DNA of 64,000 nucleotides from Rhodococcus koreensis. GTDB lineage: Bacteria > Actinomycetota > Actinomycetes > Mycobacteriales > Mycobacteriaceae. Within the stretch, counting starts at the first letter, position 1. Every line of letters begins with the position of its first letter. A program made the translations under genes and the position numbers. Location of the stretch: contig NZ_FNSV01000005.1 in NCBI RefSeq assembly GCF_900105905.1, forward strand, positions 992,001-1,056,000. Reading direction: 5' to 3'. Positions 1 to 12,096 of this stretch are shown piece after piece. The notes under the pieces are model-generated. The model ran no database searches. It was given only the letters and a program-made list of their open reading frames with translations, and was not told the DNA's origin.

Positions 1-9
1 CGATGACCG

Positions 10-1380
10 ATGGACATCGCGCTCAGCATTCTCGCCCTATTCGGCTTTCTCGCCCTGACCGCGGGTACCGCGTTGTTCGTGGCGGCCGAGTTCTCCCTCA
101 CCGCCCTCGAACGCAGCACCGTCGACGCGCACGCCCGCACCGGTGACCGGCGGGCCCGGCAGGTGCAGCACGCGCACCGCACCCTGTCGTTCCAGTTGTC
201 GGGGGCCCAGCTCGGCATCACCATCACCACGCTGATCACCGGCTACCTGTCCGAACCGGTCCTGGCACGCTTCATCACCCCGGTGCTGTCCGCGATCGGC
301 TTCAGTGAATCTGCCGCTGCGGCAACGTCTTTGGTGATCGCCCTGATTCTCGCGACCTCGTTCTCGATGGTGTTCGGCGAACTCGTGCCGAAGAACCTCG
401 CCATCGCGCACCCCTTGCCCACGGCGCGGGCGACGGCCGGGATGCAGGCCGCGTTCTCGCTGATCTTCAAATGGGCCATCAACGGGCTCAACGGAAGCGC
501 GAACTGGCTGGTGCGACGCCTCGGCATCGAACCGGCCGAGGAGTTGCGGTCCGCGCGGTCCCCGCAGGAACTCGGTTCGCTCGTGCGGACGTCCGCGCAG
601 CGCGGCGCCATCGACAAGGGCACGGCGCTGCTGGTCAACCGCTCGCTGCGCTTCGGCGAACGCACCGCGGAGGAACTGATGACCCCGCGCGTGAAGATCG
701 AGACCCTGTCCACCACGGACACGGTGGCCGATCTGATCGACACCGCCGCCCGCACCGGGTTCTCCCGCTTCCCCGTCGTCGACGGCGACCTGGACGACGC
801 CGTCGGCATCGTCCACATCAAGCACGCGTTCGCGGTGACCGCGCAACGCCGCCGCACCACCCGCCTCAACACGCTGGCCCAGAAGGTGCCGGTGGTGCCG
901 TCCAGCCTCGACGGCGACGCGCTGATGGAACGGATCCGGTCCGACGGCATGCAGGTCGCGTTCGTCGTCGACGAATACGGCGGCACCGCCGGGATGGTCA
1001 CCATGGAGGACCTGATCGAGGAAATCGTCGGCGACGTCCGCGACGAGCACGACGAACCGGAGATCGACGTCCAGCGGATCGGCGACAGCTGGTCCTGCTC
1101 CGGGCTGCTGCGCGTCGACGAGGTGTCCGAGACCACCGGCTACACCGCCCCCGAGGGGGAATACGAAACCCTCGGCGGTCTCGTGCTCACCGAACTCGGG
1201 CGGATCCCCGACGAGGGCGACGAGGTGCAACTCCCGCTGGCCGAGGGCGCGCACGACCCCGGCGGCCGGTGGGTGGCCACCGTGACCCACATGGACGGCC
1301 GGCGCATCGACCGGGTGCTGCTCACCCCGAAACCCGATCGGACCACCGGCACCGGCAGCGAGGAGGACGACGATGAGTGA
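10..1380 (+). CDS. CNNM/CorC-type transmembrane CBS-domain protein (456 aa)
   Basis: Membrane protein of the hemolysin C/CorC/CNNM family, whose members are linked to divalent cation (Mg2+/Co2+) efflux or homeostasis. The N-terminal ~200 residues form the hydrophobic CNNM (DUF21) domain with the family hallmark AAEFSL near residue 26. A CBS pair follows (about 215-335, starting near MTPRVKIE), then a C-terminal CorC/HlyC domain (about 350-435), and an acidic tail EEDDDE. The ATG at 10 is chosen because an in-frame stop lies at 4-6. The gene overlaps the next CNNM gene by 8 bp, so the two paralogues are probably cotranslated and may act as a pair. The transported ion cannot be read from the sequence. 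Confidence 0.92.
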   Translation: MDIALSILALFGFLALTAGTALFVAAEFSLTALERSTVDAHARTGDRRARQVQHAHRTLSFQLSGAQLGITITTLITGYLSEPVLARFITPVLSAIGFSESAAAATSLVIALILATSFSMVFGELVPKNLAIAHPLPTARATAGMQAAFSLIFKWAINGLNGSANWLVRRLGIEPAEELRSARSPQELGSLVRTSAQRGAIDKGTALLVNRSLRFGERTAEELMTPRVKIETLSTTDTVADLIDTAARTGFSRFPVVDGDLDDAVGIVHIKHAFAVTAQRRRTTRLNTLAQKVPVVPSSLDGDALMERIRSDGMQVAFVVDEYGGTAGMVTMEDLIEEIVGDVRDEHDEPEIDVQRIGDSWSCSGLLRVDEVSETTGYTAPEGEYETLGGLVLTELGRIPDEGDEVQLPLAEGAHDPGGRWVATVTHMDGRRIDRVLLTPKPDRTTGTGSEEDDDE

Positions 1381-2461
1381 CCTCTTCGGTGTGCTGCTCA
1401 CGTTCGTGCTGCTCGCGGGCAACGCCTTCTTCGTCGGCGCCGAGTTCGCGCTGATCTCGGCGCGCCGCGACCGGCTCGAGGCCCTCGAATCGCAGGGCAA
1501 GAAACGCGCCCGCACCGTGATCCTCGCGGGCGAGAACCTGTCGCTGATGCTGGCCGCCGCGCAGCTCGGCATCACCATCTGCTCGATCCTGCTCGGCAAG
1601 GTCGCCGAACCGGCGATCGCGCATCTCCTCGAGGTCCCGCTGCACGCGGTCGGGCTGCCCGCCGGGCTGCTGCACCCGATCGCGTTCACGATCGCGCTGG
1701 CGCTCGTCGTGGTGCTGCACATCCTGCTCGGTGAGATGGTGCCGAAGAACATCGCCCTGGCGGGCCCGGAGCGGACGGCAATGCTGCTGGTCCCGGTGCA
1801 CCTGGTGTTCATCAAGCTGGCCCGGCCGCTGATCTCGTTCTACAACCTGTGCGCCAACCTGACGCTGCGGTTGCTGCGGGTGGAGCCGAAGGACGAACTC
1901 GACGTCACCGTGTCGGCGGTGGAACTGTCCGAGATGATCGGCGAATCCCGGTCCGAGGGGCTGATCGACGCGGAGGAGCACCGCCGGCTCACCCAGGCGC
2001 TGGAGACCACGGACCGCACCGTCACCGAGGTGATGATCCCGCTCAGCGAGGCACGGACCATCCCCCTGACGGAGGGTGGTACCCGGCTCGGCGCCATCGA
2101 GCAGGCCGTCGTCGAGACTGGCTACTCCCGGTACCCGGTGCGCGCCGAGGACGGGTCGCTGGTCGGGTATCTGCACCTGAAGGACGTGCTCGACGACATC
2201 CTCGACGAGGAGGCCGGACCCGACACCCTGATTCCGCGGTCGGACATCCGCCCGCTGCCGCGGATGTCGACCACCACCCCGCTCGCGGAGGCACTGGCGA
2301 GTCTGCGCCGCGCCAGCTCCCACCTGGGGGCGGCGGCGGACCCGTCGGGGCAGATCGTCGGCATCGTCGCCCTCGAGGACCTCGTCGAGGAATACGTGGG
2401 CACCGTCCGCGACGGCACCCACCGGAACAACGGCGTCAATCCGGGACAGCGAACGAGCTGA
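1373..2461 (+). CDS. second CNNM-family CBS-domain membrane protein, lacking the CorC_HlyC tail (362 aa)
   Basis: Paralogue of the preceding gene, with the same N-terminal CNNM membrane domain ([20 protein letters not shown] near residue 16) and a CBS pair (about 215-340). It ends shortly after the second CBS domain, in [10 protein letters not shown], so it has no C-terminal CorC/HlyC domain. One full-length and one shortened copy side by side is common in actinobacteria and fits a heteromeric transporter; that is inference. The ATG lies inside the end of the upstream gene (8-bp overlap), indicating translational coupling. Confidence 0.9.
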   Translation: MSDLFGVLLTFVLLAGNAFFVGAEFALISARRDRLEALESQGKKRARTVILAGENLSLMLAAAQLGITICSILLGKVAEPAIAHLLEVPLHAVGLPAGLLHPIAFTIALALVVVLHILLGEMVPKNIALAGPERTAMLLVPVHLVFIKLARPLISFYNLCANLTLRLLRVEPKDELDVTVSAVELSEMIGESRSEGLIDAEEHRRLTQALETTDRTVTEVMIPLSEARTIPLTEGGTRLGAIEQAVVETGYSRYPVRAEDGSLVGYLHLKDVLDDILDEEAGPDTLIPRSDIRPLPRMSTTTPLAEALASLRRASSHLGAAADPSGQIVGIVALEDLVEEYVGTVRDGTHRNNGVNPGQRTS

Positions 2462-2465
2462 TCGG

Positions 2466-3326
2466 ATGAACGTTCTGGACGCGTCGGAATGGATCCCTCG
2501 CCGCGACCGGCACCGGGCGAGGGTGTCCGCGCTGATCGGGCCGCACCTCGAGCGGCGGGACCGCGGGGCGACCCACCCGGTGAACGACTTCCTGTTCACC
2601 TATTACAGCTACCGGCCGAACCAGCTGCTCCGCTGGCACGCCGGGTGGGGCACCGTCCTCGCCGGCGCGGACGAGTACGCCGACCTCCGCGGCTATCACC
2701 GCGCCGACGGCGGTGTCACCGTCGACCCGGAGTTCCTGCGGCGCCGCGCGGACACGGTCGCGTTCACTGCCCGACTGATGGAGGCGACCGGTGGGCGGCC
2801 CCCGCACCTGTCCTGCTTCGGCCTGCACGAGTGGGCGATGGTGTACCGGTCCGAGGAGGTGCGGCACGGCGGCGTGCCGCTGCGGCTCGGGGCGGGCGGC
2901 ACCGACTCCGTGGTGGAGTCGCTGCAACTGCGCTGCACCCATTACGACGCGTACCGCTTCTTCACCCCGGCCGCCGAACCCCGGAACAGCGTGCCGCTGA
3001 CCCGGGCCGACCAGCTCGGCCGGGAGCAGCCCGGGTGCCTGCATGCGTCGATGGATCTGTACAAGTACTGCTACAAGCTCGCGCCGATGATCGACTCGGA
3101 CCTGACCGTCGACTGCTTCGAACTGGCGCTTGCCGCACGGGAACTCGACATGCGGGCCAGCCCGTACGACCTGAGCGGATACGGCTACACCCCGATCCCG
3201 ATCGAGACCCCGCACGGCCGCGCCGAATACGTCCGGGAGCAGGCCGCGCTGGCCGCCCGCGCCGCACCGCTGCGTGCCGCGTTGCACGACCGGTGCCGCC
3301 GGTTGCTCGCCGCCGTGGGGCCGTGA
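2466..3326 (+). CDS. conserved actinobacterial protein, often labelled 3-methyladenine DNA glycosylase (286 aa)
   Basis: Soluble protein of a conserved actinobacterial family that databases often name 3-methyladenine DNA glycosylase. I see no HhH-GPD or AlkA/MPG motif that would prove this activity. Recognisable blocks are TYYSYRPNQLLRWHAGWG near residue 41 and CLHASMDLYKYCYKLAPM near 195, rich in aromatic residues and Cys/His. The ATG lies 4 nt after the CNNM gene stop, and the stop overlaps the GTG of the next gene (GTGA), so it belongs to the same transcript. Function should be treated as unknown. Confidence 0.75.
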   Translation: MNVLDASEWIPRRDRHRARVSALIGPHLERRDRGATHPVNDFLFTYYSYRPNQLLRWHAGWGTVLAGADEYADLRGYHRADGGVTVDPEFLRRRADTVAFTARLMEATGGRPPHLSCFGLHEWAMVYRSEEVRHGGVPLRLGAGGTDSVVESLQLRCTHYDAYRFFTPAAEPRNSVPLTRADQLGREQPGCLHASMDLYKYCYKLAPMIDSDLTVDCFELALAARELDMRASPYDLSGYGYTPIPIETPHGRAEYVREQAALAARAAPLRAALHDRCRRLLAAVGP

Positions 3327-4609
3327 CTCCCCCGGTGCCCGACCACGCCGGGGACTACCTGGCGGCCCGCCTCCCCGTGTACGCGGTGGCGGCGGGCTCG
3401 CTGACCGCCCTCACCGGCGCCGTCGACCGGTTCGACCGCGCGCACGGCCGCGACCCCCGGCAGTGGCGGCTCGACCCCGAGCGGATCGCCGCGTCGTTCG
3501 CGAGCGACCGTCTGCTGCGGTTGTCGGGCGCCCCGGTGTCCGGTTTCGCGGAGCTGTCGGGGTTCTTTCCGGCGTCGGACGGCTGGGTGCGGACCCACGC
3601 CAACTACCCGCACCACCGCACCCGGCTGCTGTCGGCGCTCGACCTGTCCGCCGACGCCGGCCGGGACGCGGTGGCCGCCCGGATCGGGACCCTCACCGCC
3701 GCCGAGATCGAGGATCGGGCCGCCGCCGCGCAGGCCGTCGCGGTGCGGGTGCGGACGGCCGCGGAGTGGGCGGCGAGCCCGCAGGGGGCGGCCGCCGCGA
3801 CCGGCGACCTCGTGTCCACCGTGGTGCACGCCGCCGGGCAGCGCTCCCGCATCGTTCCCGGCCCGGGACCGTTGGCGGGGGTGCGGGTTCTGGACCTGAC
3901 CCGGGTGATCGCGGGCCCCGTCGCCACCCGCACGCTGGCGCTCCTAGGCGCCGAGGTGCTGCGGATCGATCCCCCGTCGCTCCCCGAGATCGTCGTGCAG
4001 CACCGCGACACCGGGCAGGGCAAGCGGTCCGCGCTGCTCGACGTGCGGTCCGCGGACGGCCGAGCGGTGTGGGACCGCCTGCTCGCCGGGGCGGACGTGG
4101 TCGTCACCGGCTACCGTCCGGGCGCGCTGGACGGGCTGTTCGACCACGCCCCACCGCATCTGGTGCGGGGACGGGTGTGCGCGTGGGGCGGCTCCGGTCC
4201 CTGGGCGGACCGGCGGGGATTCGACAGCATCGTCCAGGCGGCGTCGGGGATCGCGACGATCGAGGGCGTCGGCGACATTCCCGGCGCGCTGCCCGCGCAG
4301 GCACTCGATCACGCCACCGGGTATCTGCTCGCCGCCGGCATCGTCGACGCCCTCGCCGCCGGGTACACCGACGGGCGCGGCCGGACCGTCGACGTGTCCC
4401 TGGCCCGCACCGCGGCGTGGCTGCTGACCGCGGACGGCCGATCCGAGGATCCGCCGCCGCCGGCGGTGCCCGGACCCCGCTGCCTCACCGCGCACGGCGA
4501 CCTGGTGACGGCCCGCCCCGCCCTGGCCGAATTCGACGACTACCCGTTCCCGGCCCGGCCCTGGGGCGGCGACGTCCCCGCCTGGCCCGGGCTCACCCCG
4601 TCGCCGTGA
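3323..4609 (+). CDS. CoA-transferase family III (CaiB/BaiF-like) protein (428 aa)
   Basis: Family III CoA-transferases move CoA between carboxylic acids through an aspartyl-CoA thioester intermediate. The family signature is in the middle of the protein: GVRVLDLTRVIAGPVATRTLALLGAEVLRID followed by GKRSALLD. About 180 residues precede this domain, so it may be a two-half variant of the family. The GTG start overlaps the upstream stop by 4 bp (GTGA). A longer open frame extends upstream to 2489, but that part is a shadow of the preceding gene. The 3' end overlaps the convergent frameshifted gene by 17 bp. The substrate cannot be predicted. Confidence 0.85.
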   Translation: MTPPVPDHAGDYLAARLPVYAVAAGSLTALTGAVDRFDRAHGRDPRQWRLDPERIAASFASDRLLRLSGAPVSGFAELSGFFPASDGWVRTHANYPHHRTRLLSALDLSADAGRDAVAARIGTLTAAEIEDRAAAAQAVAVRVRTAAEWAASPQGAAAATGDLVSTVVHAAGQRSRIVPGPGPLAGVRVLDLTRVIAGPVATRTLALLGAEVLRIDPPSLPEIVVQHRDTGQGKRSALLDVRSADGRAVWDRLLAGADVVVTGYRPGALDGLFDHAPPHLVRGRVCAWGGSGPWADRRGFDSIVQAASGIATIEGVGDIPGALPAQALDHATGYLLAAGIVDALAAGYTDGRGRTVDVSLARTAAWLLTADGRSEDPPPPAVPGPRCLTAHGDLVTARPALAEFDDYPFPARPWGGDVPAWPGLTPSP

Positions 4610-5221
4610 ACCGTGCGCCCGGTTCCCCGCTCAGATGTCCCGGCGGCAACCGGCGACCGCACAGCACGAGGAGCAGGTCCTGGGCGGAACCGCGCAGCGG
4701 CGCACCCACACCGAAGGTCCAGGTTCGATCGTCCGCCGTCAACTGCACGCCCGTCAGGTCGACGCCGAAGTACTTCACGTGCTTCGGGCCGACGCCGCCG
4801 AGGACCCGGTCGAGGCGGTCGTCCGGGACCCGCCTGCCCAGGCCGAGCGCCACCGACACGTCGAGACCGTGGATCACGTCGTGGGACAGTGCCCCTCGAA
4901 GCCGCCTCCCGGCGGCGTCCACGGGTGCGCGACGTTCTCCTCCAGTGTGCGCAGCAGCGCGCCGGCGGTCAGAGTCCGCGCGTCCTCGCGGGCCTGCGCG
5001 TCCGACATCCGGTTGAATTTGCCGCGCGCCTTCACCATCTTCAGCAGGATCCGCGGCGTCGACAGGCGATACGGCATGGTGATGTGCGCGATTACCTCCC
5101 GGGTGCGCCACCCCGCGCACAGCGACGGCGCGTCCCATTGCTCCGGCGTCAGTCCCGCCAGCATCGACGCCAGGTCGCGCCGCTCCCCCGCGACCCAGTC
5201 CGGGGCCGTGTCCCGTGCCAT
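4593..5221 (-). pseudogene. maleylpyruvate isomerase/DinB-like mycothiol-dependent family gene, single-base frameshift
   Basis: The first 110 residues (ATG at 5221, RBS GGAGGAG 6 nt upstream) read MARDTAPDWVAGERRDLASM and contain LCAGWRTREVIAHIT, typical of the TIGR03083 maleylpyruvate isomerase-like family of mycothiol-dependent enzymes. This frame ends at 4874 after GGGFEGHCPTT. The missing C-terminal half continues at once in another frame as GALSHDVIHGLDVSVALGLG down to a stop at 4593. Adding one G to the coding-strand G run (plus-strand C run 4892-4895) restores a protein of about 209 aa. It is therefore a one-base deletion, either a real pseudogenising mutation or a sequencing error. 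Both halves look otherwise intact, so any mutation is recent. Confidence 0.85.
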
Positions 5222-5311
5222 GTCCGTCTCCTCCGGTCGCCGTGTCGTGCTCTACGTGAACAGACCGTGCCCGCCCGCGAAACTCATCGCGCGGCCGTGA
5301 AGAATGATCGC

Positions 5312-5779
5312 GTGAGCACACACGACTACACGCTGACGGTCACCTGGACCGGCAACCGCGGCGCTGGGACGTCGGGCCCGGACACCTACGACCGGGACCA
5401 CGTGATCGCGGCGGCCGGGAAACCCGATCTGCCGGGCAGCGCGGACCCGTCGTTCCGCGGCGACGCTGCCCGCTGGAATCCGGAGGAACTGCTCGTTGCG
5501 TCGCTGTCGCAGTGCCACATGCTCTGGTATCTGGGTCTGGCCGCCGCGGCCGGTGTGGTCGTCGTCGACTACCGGGACGACGCGACGGGCACGATGGTCG
5601 AACACCCGGACGGGGCAGGCGAATTCACCGAGGTGGTGCTGCATCCCACGGTCACCGTCACGGAGGCGGCGATGGCCGCGCGCGCCGAGTCGCTGCATGC
5701 GCGGGCGCACGCGAAGTGCTTCATCGCCCGGTCGGTCGCGTTCCCCGTGCACCACCGGCCGACGGTGGTGACGGCGTGA
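5312..5779 (+). CDS. OsmC/Ohr family peroxiredoxin-like protein (155 aa)
   Basis: OsmC/Ohr proteins reduce organic hydroperoxides using a pair of reactive cysteines. Both family cysteines are visible: SLSQCHMLWYLG near residue 70 and HAKCFIARSV near 137. Length is normal for the family. The GTG start at 5312 gives VSTHDYTLTVTWTG; the open frame extends much further upstream but that stretch is not OsmC-like. The stop overlaps the GTG of the nucleoside hydrolase (GTGA), so the two are coupled. Confidence 0.9.
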   Translation: MSTHDYTLTVTWTGNRGAGTSGPDTYDRDHVIAAAGKPDLPGSADPSFRGDAARWNPEELLVASLSQCHMLWYLGLAAAAGVVVVDYRDDATGTMVEHPDGAGEFTEVVLHPTVTVTEAAMAARAESLHARAHAKCFIARSVAFPVHHRPTVVTA

Positions 5780-6807
5780 GCAGGCAGCGGCTGATCGTCG
5801 ACGTCGACACCGGCATCGACGACTCCCTCGCCCTGCTGTACCTGCTGGCCAGCCCGGAGGCCCAGATCGCGGGCATCGCCAGCACCGCGGGCAACGTGCC
5901 CGTCGAGCAGGTCGCGGCGAACAACCTGAACTGGCTCGAACTGTGCGGGGCCCCCGACGTCGAGGTGGCGCTCGGCGCCCGGGTGCCGCTGGACTGCCCG
6001 CTGCGCACCACCGAGGACACGCACGGCCCGCAGGGCATCGGGTACGCCGTCCTCCCCCCGTCCGGCCGGTCGCTGTCCGAGCGGGACGCGACCAGCCTGT
6101 GGGTGGACCTGGTCCGGGACGCTCCCGGGGAGCTGACCGGGCTGGTGACCGGGCCGCTGACGAACCTGGCCCTCGCGATCCGCGAGGAACCGGAACTGCC
6201 CCGGATGCTGCGGCGCCTGGTCGTGATGGGCGGGGCGTTCAACCACCCCGGCAACACGACCCCCACCAGTGAATGGAACGTGTCGGTGGATCCGGAGGCA
6301 GCCAAGGAGGTGTTCGACGCCTTCTCCGGTCTGCCCGAGGGCAGGCGGCCCATCCTGTGCGGGCTGGACGTCACCGAGACGATCGAGATGACACCGGACC
6401 ACGTGCGGCGGCTCGCGGAGGCGGCCGGCAGCACCCCCGCCGAGATCATCTCCCCCGACGACGGCCCGCAGGTGCGCTCGACCGCCAGCAACGCGGTGAT
6501 CCGGCACCTGTCCGACGCCATCCGGTTCTACATGGACTTCCACCGCACCCACGACCAGGGTTTCCTGGCGCACATGCACGACCCGTTCGCGGCGGCCGTG
6601 GCACTGAACCCGGCGATCGCACGGACCCGGCCTGCGACCGTCGACGTCGAACTGCACGGCCGGCTCACCCGGGGCACCACGGTCGCCGACTGGGTGGGCC
6701 ACTGGAACCGGGAACCCAACGTCGACGTCGCGGTGAGCACCGACCCGGCCGCGTTCTTCGACGATCTCGTCGACCGGGTCGGGCGCTTCGCGAAATCAGT
6801 CGGCTGA
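5776..6807 (+). CDS. inosine-uridine preferring nucleoside hydrolase family protein (343 aa)
   Basis: N-ribosyl hydrolase of the IUNH family, which cleaves nucleosides to ribose and base. The N-terminal Ca2+/ribose-binding motif is clear (DVDTGIDDSLALLYLL at residues 8-23), and MGGAFNHPGN and the C-terminal HDPFAAAVAL match the family core. The GTG at 5776 overlaps the OsmC stop by 4 bp. The 3' end overlaps the end of convergent meaB by 12 bp. Base preference cannot be read from sequence alone. Confidence 0.9.
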   Translation: MSRQRLIVDVDTGIDDSLALLYLLASPEAQIAGIASTAGNVPVEQVAANNLNWLELCGAPDVEVALGARVPLDCPLRTTEDTHGPQGIGYAVLPPSGRSLSERDATSLWVDLVRDAPGELTGLVTGPLTNLALAIREEPELPRMLRRLVVMGGAFNHPGNTTPTSEWNVSVDPEAAKEVFDAFSGLPEGRRPILCGLDVTETIEMTPDHVRRLAEAAGSTPAEIISPDDGPQVRSTASNAVIRHLSDAIRFYMDFHRTHDQGFLAHMHDPFAAAVALNPAIARTRPATVDVELHGRLTRGTTVADWVGHWNREPNVDVAVSTDPAAFFDDLVDRVGRFAKSVG

Positions 6808-7800
6808 CGCGTCCGCATCGTCGAACGCGTGGAGGATCTCGGCGGCGGCCAGCGCCGCCGTCAGGGATCCGTCCCGCACCCGCTGTTCGACGTCGCCGCG
6901 GATCGCCTTGACCCTCGTGTTCGACGCGAGGCGGCGCAGCAGCTGGTCGTTGACCATCGTCCACGTCCAGTCCACCTGCTGGCGGCGCCGGTTCTCCTCG
7001 AACTGCCCGGCCGCGGTCAGCACGTCCCGGTGCTTGCAGACGGTGTTCCAGAAGTCCTCGAGACCGACACCCTCGAGACCGCTCATCGTGATCACCGGCG
7101 GCGTCCAGACGGCGTCGTGCGGGTAGATCAGGCGCAGCGCACCGGCGAGTTCCCGGGCGGCGCCCTTCGCCTCCCGCTCGTGCTTGCCGTCCGCCTTGTT
7201 CACGGCGACGAGGTCGGCGAGTTCGAGGACCCCCTTCTTGATGCCCTGCAACTGGTCGCCGGTGCGGGCCAGGGTGAGGAAGCAGAAGCAGTCCACCATG
7301 TTCGCGACCGTCACCTCGGACTGCCCGACACCGACCGTCTCGACGAGGATCACGTCGAAGCCGGCCGCCTCGAGCAGCACGATCGTCTCGCGGGTCGCCT
7401 TCGCGACCCCGCCGAGGGTCCCCGACGTCGGGGACGGCCGGATGTAGGCGTCCTTCTCGACGGTCAGCCGCGCCATCCGTGTCTTGTCGCCCAGGATCGA
7501 CCCGCCGGTGCGTGTCGACGACGGGTCGACGGCCAGGACCGCCACCCGGTGCCCCTGCCCGATCAGGTGCATCCCGAGCGCGTCGATGAACGTGGACTTC
7601 CCGACGCCGGGCACCCCGGTGATCCCGACCCGGTGCGCCTTCCCCGACTCCGGCAGCAGCTCGAGCAGCAGCCGCTGCGCCGCCTCACGGTGGTCGGTGC
7701 GGGTGGACTCGACCAGGGTGATGGCCTTCGCCAGGCCGGCGCGCTGGTTGGCGCGCACGGCCTGGGCGAGGGCGTCGATGTCGACTGGAGGCCGCCCCAT
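6796..7800 (-). CDS. meaB: methylmalonyl-CoA mutase-associated G-protein chaperone MeaB/ArgK (334 aa)
   Basis: MeaB is a SIMIBI-class GTPase that gates cobalamin loading of methylmalonyl-CoA mutase and protects it from inactivation. The P-loop GITGVPGVGKSTFID lies near residue 60, followed by DPSSTRTGGSILGDKTRM and the NKADG base-recognition motif. The protein has normal length. It lies 1 bp downstream of mutB in a mutA-mutB-meaB operon, which strongly supports this role rather than the old label of lysine-arginine-ornithine transport ATPase. Confidence 0.96.
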   Translation of the reverse strand: MGRPPVDIDALAQAVRANQRAGLAKAITLVESTRTDHREAAQRLLLELLPESGKAHRVGITGVPGVGKSTFIDALGMHLIGQGHRVAVLAVDPSSTRTGGSILGDKTRMARLTVEKDAYIRPSPTSGTLGGVAKATRETIVLLEAAGFDVILVETVGVGQSEVTVANMVDCFCFLTLARTGDQLQGIKKGVLELADLVAVNKADGKHEREAKGAARELAGALRLIYPHDAVWTPPVITMSGLEGVGLEDFWNTVCKHRDVLTAAGQFEENRRRQQVDWTWTMVNDQLLRRLASNTRVKAIRGDVEQRVRDGSLTAALAAAEILHAFDDADASAD

Positions 7801-7801
7801 G

Positions 7802-10062
<2,261 letters not shown>

Positions 10063-10066
<4 letters not shown>

Positions 10067-11979
10067 TTCTTGCTCCCTGTGTCGCCCGAGGAGTCGCTCG
10101 GGCTCTCGATGGTGTCGAGCAGGCCGGACAGGACCGAGACTGCGTCGATGCGGGCGGTGACGAATCCGTCGGGCCGGGCGGCGCCGTCCGCGTCGGCGAC
10201 GACCTTCTCCGGGCCGGCGAGCAGCACGGTGCCGATTCCGGCGGCGCGCAGTTCCTCCGCCGCGGCCGTGGCCTCGGCGGCGTACCGCTTGTCGGTGCCG
10301 CAGATCACGGCGATGCCGGCGCCGGAGTCCTTCGCGGCGGCGGCGATGCTGCCGTCACCGACCGCGAGGGGGCCGGGGTTGAGGGCCTCGATGCCGCCCG
10401 ACGCCAGCAGGTTCGCGCTGAACGTGGTCCGCACGTTGTGCTCGGCGACGGGTCCGAGCGGGGCCAGGAACACGGTGGGGCGCGCACCGTTGGCCGCCAG
10501 GTAGGCGTCGGAGCGGTCCCGCAGCACCTCGAACGCGGCGGCGTACCGGGCGACGCGGCCCGTGTCCGCGGCGCCGGCGGGCAGCGGTGCCTCGCCGAGG
10601 TTCGGGAACTCGTTGACCCCGGTGACGGTGGTCTTGCGGTGCGCGATGTCCGAATCACGTTGCGCGCGGGTGGAAGCGATCCGTTCGCCGATCAGGCCGG
10701 CGTCGAGTGCGGCGAGGTAGCCGCCGGCCGCCTCGATCTGCTGGAAGAACTCCCACGCCTTGGCCGCGACCTGCTGGGTGAGGTCCTCGACGTACCAGGA
10801 CCCGGCCGCGGGGTCGAGCACCCGGCCGAGGTGCGACTCCTCGAGCAGCAGCAGCTGGGTGTTGCGGGCGATGCGCGCGGCGAAGGTCTTCGACACCCCC
10901 AGCGCCCCGGCGGGCAGCGCGGAATCGAACGGCAGCACCGTGACGGCGTCCGCGCCGCCGACGCCGGCACCGAACGCGGCGAGGGTGGTGCGGAGCATGT
11001 TCACCCACGGGTCGCGCTGCGCCATCATGGCGGCGGACGTGACGGCGTGCTGCGGGGCGCCGCCGAAGTCGGAGGCGCCGCACACCTGGGCGATCCGCGC
11101 CCACACCAGCCGCGCGGCACGGAACTTGGCGATGGTCTGGAACTGGTCGTCGGTGGCCGAAAACCGGAAGCCGAGCTGCCCGAGGGCCTGCCCGATGGTC
11201 AGCCCGCTCGCGGTGAGCACCCGCAGGTACTCGAGCCCCGCCGCGATCGATGCGCCGAGTTCCTCGGCGTCGGAGGCGCCTGCGTCGTGAAATGCGGTGC
11301 CGTCCACGGCGATCGCCCGCACGCTCTCGGACCGGGCCGCGGATTCGGTGGCGAGGGTCACCGCGTCGCCGAGTTCCACGTCGGCAGTACCGGCGAACGC
11401 GCTCGTGAGCGGTGCGGCGCCGAGGTCGACACGGACCGCGGTGCGGTCGGTGACCCCGTCGCCGGCGGCGGCACGGGCGTCGAGCAGCGCGAACAGCGCC
11501 CGCGCCGCGAGCGGTGCGTCGGTGCCGGCGTCGAGGGTCAGCGGGGCGAGGTCGAGGAGCACACCGTCGAGGGCCGTCTCCAGGGACCGGACGGGGAGAT
11601 CGGCGCCGCCGACGGCGAGCCACAGGGCGCTGACCCCGTTCTCCAGGGAGTCCAGGACGGAGCGGTTGACGTCCGCGGCTTCCGCACCCTCACCGAAGCG
11701 GGCGCTGACCAGCCAGCCGGCGTTGACGTCGCGGGTGGCGTCGGCGCCGCGCACGTAGGGGAAGGTGCCGGGCAGGGGCTGCTCCGGGCGCTCGTCGCGG
11801 GGGCTGTACAGCGGTGCGATGGTGACACCGTCGTAGGTGACGGTCTCGAGGAGCTTCTGGGGTTCCGGACCGAGTTCCGCGGCGTCGATCCGACGCGACT
11901 TCGCGAGGACTCCGGCCACGGAGTGCTGCCAGTCGGCGTACGCCCGCGCAGCTTCCTCGGTTTCTGAAGCTAGTGACAC
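10063..11979 (-). CDS. mutA: methylmalonyl-CoA mutase, small subunit (638 aa)
   Basis: Partner of MutB in the heterodimeric mutase. It is homologous over its length but has a degenerate cobalamin domain: the C-terminus ([16 protein letters not shown]) has no DxHxxG, as expected for the non-catalytic subunit. GTG start with a purine-rich RBS (GGGAGAGGAAG) about 8 nt upstream. First gene of the leftward mutA-mutB-meaB operon; the 117-bp gap to the rightward thioesterase holds both promoters. Confidence 0.97.
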
Positions 11980-12084
11980 GGTGTCGGCTTCCTCTCCCTG
12001 ATGAGCGATCGATCAATACGTTGTGTGACTGTGATGCTAGCCGCAGTTCGGCGCCCCCTATCGTGAGGATCACCACACGATGAA

Positions 12085-12090
12085 TAACCT
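12085..12090 (+). promoter_or_regulatory. candidate -10 (TAACCT) for leaderless thioesterase gene
   Basis: TAACCT ends 6 nt before the ATG at 12097 and no Shine-Dalgarno sequence fits in that space. This matches the TANNNT -10 spacing of leaderless actinobacterial transcripts. No convincing -35 is seen. Confidence 0.5.
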
Positions 12091-12096
12091 CAGGTC

